Source: Enterococcus saigonensis
Lineage (GTDB): Bacteria > Bacillota > Bacilli > Lactobacillales > Enterococcaceae
Length of the DNA: 64,000 bases
Assembly (NCBI RefSeq): GCF_011397115.1
Contig: NZ_AP022822.1
Coordinates: 2,035,001 to 2,099,000 of the forward strand
Reading direction: 5' to 3'
Below the pieces are notes generated by a model. That model was not told where the DNA came from. It made no database searches and was given only the letters and a program-made list of their open reading frames with translations. Position numbers and translations under genes: made by a program. Each line of letters begins with the position of its first letter. The stretch's first letter is position 1. Shown in pieces: positions 59,333 through 64,000 of the stretch.

Positions 59333-62300
59333 TTATTCTCCTGCACTTAAAATCATGCGAATATCTGCTTCTGTCAATTGCTGTAATTGAGTTTCATTAC
59401 CTTGGATGACTTTTTGAAAGAGTTCACGCTTGTCTTGTTGCAAGGCATTCATCCGTTCTTCAATAGTTCCTTCGGCAATCATACGCCATACTTCAACAAC
59501 TTTTTCTTGGCCAATACGATGAGCTCGACCAGCTGCTTGTTCTTCTACAGCAGGATTCCACCATAAATCATAGAGGATAACTGTATCTGCACCTGTCAAA
59601 TTCAAACCGGTTCCCCCAGCCTTTAACGAAATTAAAAAGACATCTTTTTCTCCTTGATTAAAAGCATCCACCATTTTAATACGCTCTTTTGGTGGTGTGC
59701 TTCCACGCAAATAAAAGCTATTATAGCCCAGTTTGGCCAGTTCTTCTTCAATAATGGATAGCATACCGGTAAATTGAGAAAATAATAAAACCCGTCGGCC
59801 GTTCTCTTGTGCAGCTTGTATTAAATCTTTTACTTGCTCTAATTTACCAGAAGTACCTTCATAGTCATCAATGAAAAGTTTTGGATCACAACAAATTTGA
59901 CGCAACCGGGTTAAGCCGGCCAAAATACTGATACGATTTTTTTTGAATGCAGCTGCATCCATTTGACTGATTTCCTCACGCATTTGACGCAAATAAGCTA
60001 AGTAAATCTTCTTTTGATCTTCTGTCAAAGCACTGTAATAATTGGTTTCCAGTTTTTCTGGTAGATCTTTTAATACTGTCGCTTTATCACGACGCAAAAC
60101 AAATGGCTTGATCATTTGAGCAATTTGTTCTGCTGATAGCTGCCGATAGCGTTGCTGACTTGGGAAAAAACCTGGCATAATCATTTCAAATAAAGACCAC
60201 AATTCTTCTAAATTATTTTCAATCGGAGTACCACTTAATGCGAAACGATGTGGAATAATCAGCGAACGCAACGCTTTTGCGGTTTTCGTAGCCGCATTTT
60301 TTACCATTTGTGCTTCGTCTAAGATCAGTTGATCTAAAGTTAGTTCTTGATAAAGTGCGATATCTTGACGCAAGCTGGCATACGAAGTGATGTAAATATC
60401 CATCGGTTGACTTAAACAGTGCATCCGCTCTTGTTTATTTCCTCCCACAACTACCGCATTTAAGCCTGGGGCAAACTTTTTCAATTCTGCTAACCAGTTA
60501 AAAGTTAAACTAGCTGGCGCGACAATCAGCGTGGTTTTGTCAGTATCTGCTTGTTTTTCAGATAAAAGATAAGCTATCGTCTGTAGTGTTTTTCCTAGAC
60601 CCATTTCATCAGCTAAAATACCGCCAAATTGATAATGCGATAGCATTTTTAACCAACGAAATCCCGTTACTTGATATGGTCGTAAATCAGCATGCAGACC
60701 TTGGGGCAATTCAGCTGGATAATTTTCTGGATGTGTCAAATCTTTTGCCATTTGAGTAAAGGTATCGCTAAAAGATACTTTCGCAGCTTTTAGTTGTTCT
60801 TGTAGGACTAGTCCTTGGTTTAATGGCATTTTTATTATGCCGTCTTGACTATTTGTTTGGCGTAGTTTTTGCAAAACAGCACTGGTTTCTTGAAATTCTG
60901 GTGTTTCTAGTGAAAGAATTTGGCCATTGCTCAATGTATAAAAAGCATCTTGATTAAGCAGGCTTTGTAAAATATTATCAATTTCTTTTTCTCCAATGCC
61001 AGATATATCAAAATGAACATCCAGCCAAGAACCATCACTATCAACTTTGACTTCTGGTTCAATTTTGTGAGCGTCTAAATAAAGTTCCCGCAGTTTTTTA
61101 CCCAATTTAACTGTACCGAGTTGTTGTAAAGTAGGTAGTTCACGAGTGAAGAAATAATACAATGCACTTGCTGTTGGCAATTCTTTACTAAAACCATTAT
61201 TATTTTCCTCATAACCTTGTTGTTGCAACAAGTGACGTGCTCGATCTTCTTTTTGATAATCTCGTAACACTTCAGGTTGGTTTTCGTGGCTGACATTATG
61301 GGCAGGATCGCTTGAAAAAATTGCAGAGCCATAGGCAAATTGCAATTCAACAGCGATTTGGCCTTTTTTCTTTCGTAAAATAAAGCTAATCGTTAAATCT
61401 TCATCACTAATATATTCATAGACTTCTTTAGCTATTGTAACTTTCCCAATTTGCCGCAATAAAGGTAAGACTTGTTTAAATAAAATTGATAATTCTTTTT
61501 TTGCATAGACTATCTCTTTTTTTTCAATCCGTTTTAACAACTGGTCCAACGTAAGATAGATTTCTTGTTGTGAACTAGACAGCGGGTGAATTTTCTCATC
61601 CATCACTCCCCAGTGATAGTAGTTAAACACTTGATCATAATTTTTTTCAATAGATAAGATAAATTGATCTGCTGTTTTCTTAACTGCAAAAGCAAGGGGT
61701 AATTTGTTCTCAGAAAATGTAATCGGACTTATTTTCTTTTCGTTGTAAGTGAATGTACCACCCAAATTCCCCAGCATTTCCAATAATCTTTGTCCCCATC
61801 CAATCGGAACCAGCAAATACTTTTTATCTAATTTTCCATTGACTAAAATTCCGGTCTGTCCCATTAATTGCTGTGTTTGAGCCATTCCCCATAAAACATC
61901 CAAGGCTTCATTTACATCATTTGTAAAAGCTCTTGGTTCAATTAAAAAACTATGTTGTTTATTAATTAAAATCTTTTTATGCTCAGAGTAAGCTTGAAGA
62001 AACTTATAAACGTTTTTAACGATATAATTTCGCGCAACACCACGCTGGCCAACTTTTAAACTAACACCAAAAACTGCTAACTCTTTATGGTAAGGATTCG
62101 TTTCAATTGCTTCAATATTAAACTGTAGTCGTAGTGGAACGACTGCAGTTTCTACGACGGGTAATTTTAATTTAGCAAATCCATTTGTAAACATTTCTGC
62201 TGTTGAAAATTTACTTTTGACAGGCATTTCCATGCTGCTCATAAACCGTGTTTTCCCTTGTTGTCGCAAAAAGAGTTCCACTGCCACCGTATGTTTACAA

Positions 62301-62503
62301 TAATGGTGTTCTTCCCAATATGGACATTGGCAATAATCTTCTTCTTTAGCCGTAGCATCCAAATCCACTAGATATTCTTCACTACCTAATACAACAGCAT
62401 GCCAGACTTTATTGGCCGGATCCGGCGTTACTGATAGTACTCTTCCTTCATTGAGGTATGTTCGCCCTCGTTCAATCACTTTTTCAGGAATACTCCACTT
62501 CAC
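59333..62503 (-). CDS. SNF2-family helicase with SWIM zinc finger
   Basis: This encodes a 1056-aa translocase. An N-terminal SWIM finger (CQCPYWEEHHYCKH, CxCxnCxH) is followed by a long region and the helicase core: Walker A DEMGLGKT, Walker B LDEAQ, SGTPIENN, and the C-terminal LLFSQFTGMLSIIEEEL and RAHRIGQ. It remodels nucleoprotein or acts in DNA repair; target unknown. An ATG at 62518 is in frame, but GGGAGAG lies 8 bases before a GTG at 62503 (KWSIPEKVIE). It lies directly downstream of sbcC. Confidence 0.88.
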   Translation of the reverse strand: MKWSIPEKVIERGRTYLNEGRVLSVTPDPANKVWHAVVLGSEEYLVDLDATAKEEDYCQCPYWEEHHYCKHTVAVELFLRQQGKTRFMSSMEMPVKSKFSTAEMFTNGFAKLKLPVVETAVVPLRLQFNIEAIETNPYHKELAVFGVSLKVGQRGVARNYIVKNVYKFLQAYSEHKKILINKQHSFLIEPRAFTNDVNEALDVLWGMAQTQQLMGQTGILVNGKLDKKYLLVPIGWGQRLLEMLGNLGGTFTYNEKKISPITFSENKLPLAFAVKKTADQFILSIEKNYDQVFNYYHWGVMDEKIHPLSSSQQEIYLTLDQLLKRIEKKEIVYAKKELSILFKQVLPLLRQIGKVTIAKEVYEYISDEDLTISFILRKKKGQIAVELQFAYGSAIFSSDPAHNVSHENQPEVLRDYQKEDRARHLLQQQGYEENNNGFSKELPTASALYYFFTRELPTLQQLGTVKLGKKLRELYLDAHKIEPEVKVDSDGSWLDVHFDISGIGEKEIDNILQSLLNQDAFYTLSNGQILSLETPEFQETSAVLQKLRQTNSQDGIIKMPLNQGLVLQEQLKAAKVSFSDTFTQMAKDLTHPENYPAELPQGLHADLRPYQVTGFRWLKMLSHYQFGGILADEMGLGKTLQTIAYLLSEKQADTDKTTLIVAPASLTFNWLAELKKFAPGLNAVVVGGNKQERMHCLSQPMDIYITSYASLRQDIALYQELTLDQLILDEAQMVKNAATKTAKALRSLIIPHRFALSGTPIENNLEELWSLFEMIMPGFFPSQQRYRQLSAEQIAQMIKPFVLRRDKATVLKDLPEKLETNYYSALTEDQKKIYLAYLRQMREEISQMDAAAFKKNRISILAGLTRLRQICCDPKLFIDDYEGTSGKLEQVKDLIQAAQENGRRVLLFSQFTGMLSIIEEELAKLGYNSFYLRGSTPPKERIKMVDAFNQGEKDVFLISLKAGGTGLNLTGADTVILYDLWWNPAVEEQAAGRAHRIGQEKVVEVWRMIAEGTIEERMNALQQDKRELFQKVIQGNETQLQQLTEADIRMILSAGE

Positions 62504-62550
62504 CCAAATCTCTCCCATCTACTATTTGCAAACAGCTTAAGCTGCTATTT

Positions 62551-64000
62551 TCAAGCTAAATTCAATGTAATTTTACTTTGACCAGCGCCATTTGTTTTAA
62601 CATTTATCTGTCGACCAATTTTTTCTTTTAGAGCTGGTACGTGACTAATTATCCCAATGAGTCGTCCCTCTGTTTCCAACGTACTCAAAGCTTCTAAAGC
62701 CATTTCTAGTGCCTCTTCATCTAAAGAGCCAAAACCTTCATCAATGAATAGTGCATCAAGAGCAATACCGCCTGTCCGATTTTGAATTACATCTGCTAAT
62801 GACAAGGCTAATGCTAACGCTGCGATAAAACTTTCCCCACCAGATAATGTTTGTACTCGTCTCGCTTGTCCTGCGTTGTCATCATAAATATCAATATCCA
62901 AGCCTTTTTGCCCACGACCGCCATCTGACTTTTCTGCTAAACTAAATTGATAACGCCCGTTAGTCAACTGCTGTAGACGGACGTTAGCTAATGTCAAAAT
63001 TTCGGCTAAATAGGCTTGTAAAACATAGCGTTCCAAACTAGTTTTATACATATTTTTACCACTCAGTACTTGACTTAACTGTTCTATTTCAGCTAACTCT
63101 GATAATGCTTTTTCATGGAAACTTACGAGCGTATTCAATTTTTCTAACAATTCCTGGTTATCCTTTTGTTGCTCTTTTAAAAGCAAAAGACGATTTTGAC
63201 TCTCACTTAGTTGCACTTGAACTTTTTTATAAACGGTTGCAAGTTCCGCCAGTTGCGGCATTTCTTTTCCTTTTAACTTTGCTTGCAATTTTTGTTTTTG
63301 CTCTGTTAAAACGAATACCTTGTTTTCGTATGTTTGAATTTCTGCCGTTAGTTCATCTAATCTCTTTTCATCGACAACTAGTTTCATTACTTGTTCTTTA
63401 GAAAATTCTCGAGGTGCACGTGTGAGATTAACTTCCAATTGTTGTGTTAAGCGCATTACTTCTTCTATTGCTTCATTATGATAACCACTTATTTCTTTAA
63501 TTTGAGCACTATAACTTTTGGCTGTAGCTTTCAGTGTTTCACCAGCAATCCGATCTTCTTGCAATTGATGGTTTAATGCTGCAATCAAATCTGTATAAGT
63601 TTTAATTTTCTGCCGTAAAACAGCAGCGTTACTTTTACCCACTTGGGTCTGCAAGCTTTCGACTTCCCCTTTAAATCTTTCTAAGCCGTTAATTTGCTCG
63701 TGATAGCGCTCTGTCCAGTGAGTTAGTTTATTATTTTGCTCGTCTAGTTTTTGTTTTAACTCAGTCTGTTCTTCCCTAGCTTTTTGAATTTCCTCACCTA
63801 AACGCTCTTGTTGCTCATAAAAGGATGCAATTACTGGAAATATATCTTCTTTTTCTTCAATTGTTTGCCAAGTGGAAAAATCGAGCTTAATTTTTTCTTT
63901 TAAAGCTGCCATTTCTACGTTTATTTCGCTGAGACTCTTTTCTATTTTTTGCTGTTCTTCTGTCAGCTGTTCTTGTTTGGCAACAGTACGCGTAAGCTCC
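62551..64000 (-). CDS. sbcC: Exonuclease SbcC, C-terminal part (partial at right edge)
   Basis: 483 codons are visible and the frame is open across the right edge, so the N-terminus (with Walker A) lies outside. The visible part is a long coiled coil (LKEKIKLDFSTWQT to EQLSQV) and the C-terminal ATPase lobe with the signature LSGGESFIAALALALS and Walker B LFIDEGFGSLDEEALE. SbcC with SbcD cleaves hairpin and blocked DNA ends. An internal ATG at 63912 is not the true start. Confidence 0.93.
   Translation of the reverse strand, partial: ELTRTVAKQEQLTEEQQKIEKSLSEINVEMAALKEKIKLDFSTWQTIEEKEDIFPVIASFYEQQERLGEEIQKAREEQTELKQKLDEQNNKLTHWTERYHEQINGLERFKGEVESLQTQVGKSNAAVLRQKIKTYTDLIAALNHQLQEDRIAGETLKATAKSYSAQIKEISGYHNEAIEEVMRLTQQLEVNLTRAPREFSKEQVMKLVVDEKRLDELTAEIQTYENKVFVLTEQKQKLQAKLKGKEMPQLAELATVYKKVQVQLSESQNRLLLLKEQQKDNQELLEKLNTLVSFHEKALSELAEIEQLSQVLSGKNMYKTSLERYVLQAYLAEILTLANVRLQQLTNGRYQFSLAEKSDGGRGQKGLDIDIYDDNAGQARRVQTLSGGESFIAALALALSLADVIQNRTGGIALDALFIDEGFGSLDEEALEMALEALSTLETEGRLIGIISHVPALKEKIGRQINVKTNGAGQSKITLNLA

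Overview
The window is low-GC Firmicutes DNA that looks like Enterococcus or a very close relative (Enterococcaceae). The evidence is a complete four-gene endocarditis-and-biofilm-pilus (Ebp) type locus, the relQ-nadK-rluD group, the spx-mecA-coiA-pepF-spxH neighbourhood, a mannose-family (Man-type) PTS carrying a YajC-like subunit, NrdR boxes and many AT-rich intrinsic terminators. I see no phage, insertion sequence, CRISPR array, rRNA or tRNA gene. The species cannot be fixed from the sequence alone.

Layout. 1-4000 (minus strand): lactose operon lacT-lacG-lacF-lacE (lacE runs off the left edge), controlled by a promoter, a ribonucleic antiterminator site and an overlapping terminator. 4279-8146: an acetyltransferase, then a ferrous-iron operon (tandem-domain FeoA, FeoB, a 42-aa Cys-rich FeoB-associated protein) with two Fur-like boxes, then nrdH. 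8329-11621: nrdE and nrdF under NrdR boxes, without nrdI. 11824-13070: nagB and a CsbD-like gene. 13170-21490: pilus operon (tip adhesin, base pilin, shaft pilin, class C sortase). 21985-24520: rplK-rplA and rplJ-rplL with RNA leaders. 24659-27236: a second NagB-family gene and the two-subunit L-serine dehydratase. 27244-30560: an ABC exporter with a divergent TetR regulator. 30631-36933: a lipoprotein hydrolase, then a GntR/AgaS pair and a five-gene PTS operon sharing one operator motif. 37279-38362: rpmG-secE-nusG. 38442-40484: a CBS protein, queT with a candidate preQ1-type leader, and a candidate CcpA-controlled small RNA. 40485-51739: lipid kinase, recD2, a histidine phosphatase, trmL, rlmA, cutC, a PH/SHOCT protein, mgtE, rluD, nadK and relQ. 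52105-57671: a CYTH protein, spxH, pepF, coiA, mecA and spx. 57672-58537: a gene-free AT-rich stretch with a 30-bp perfect palindrome. 58538-64000: a HAD hydrolase, an SNF2-type helicase and sbcC (runs off the right edge).

How the parts fit. Two carbohydrate uptake systems (lactose and an amino-sugar or galactosamine-type PTS) sit with amino-sugar-phosphate deaminases. Three candidate cre sites suggest CcpA control of part of this. Stress and competence proteolysis genes (spx, mecA, spxH, coiA) are clustered, as are nucleotide-signalling genes (relQ, nadK). The least explained elements are non-coding: the 240-nt cre-linked RNA near 40189-40425, the three-hairpin element at 45369-45468, the GC-rich leader of queT, the small hairpins in the nrd operon, and the palindrome at 57999-58028. 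The most unusual protein is the pilus sortase, which has an extra C-terminal pilin-like domain.
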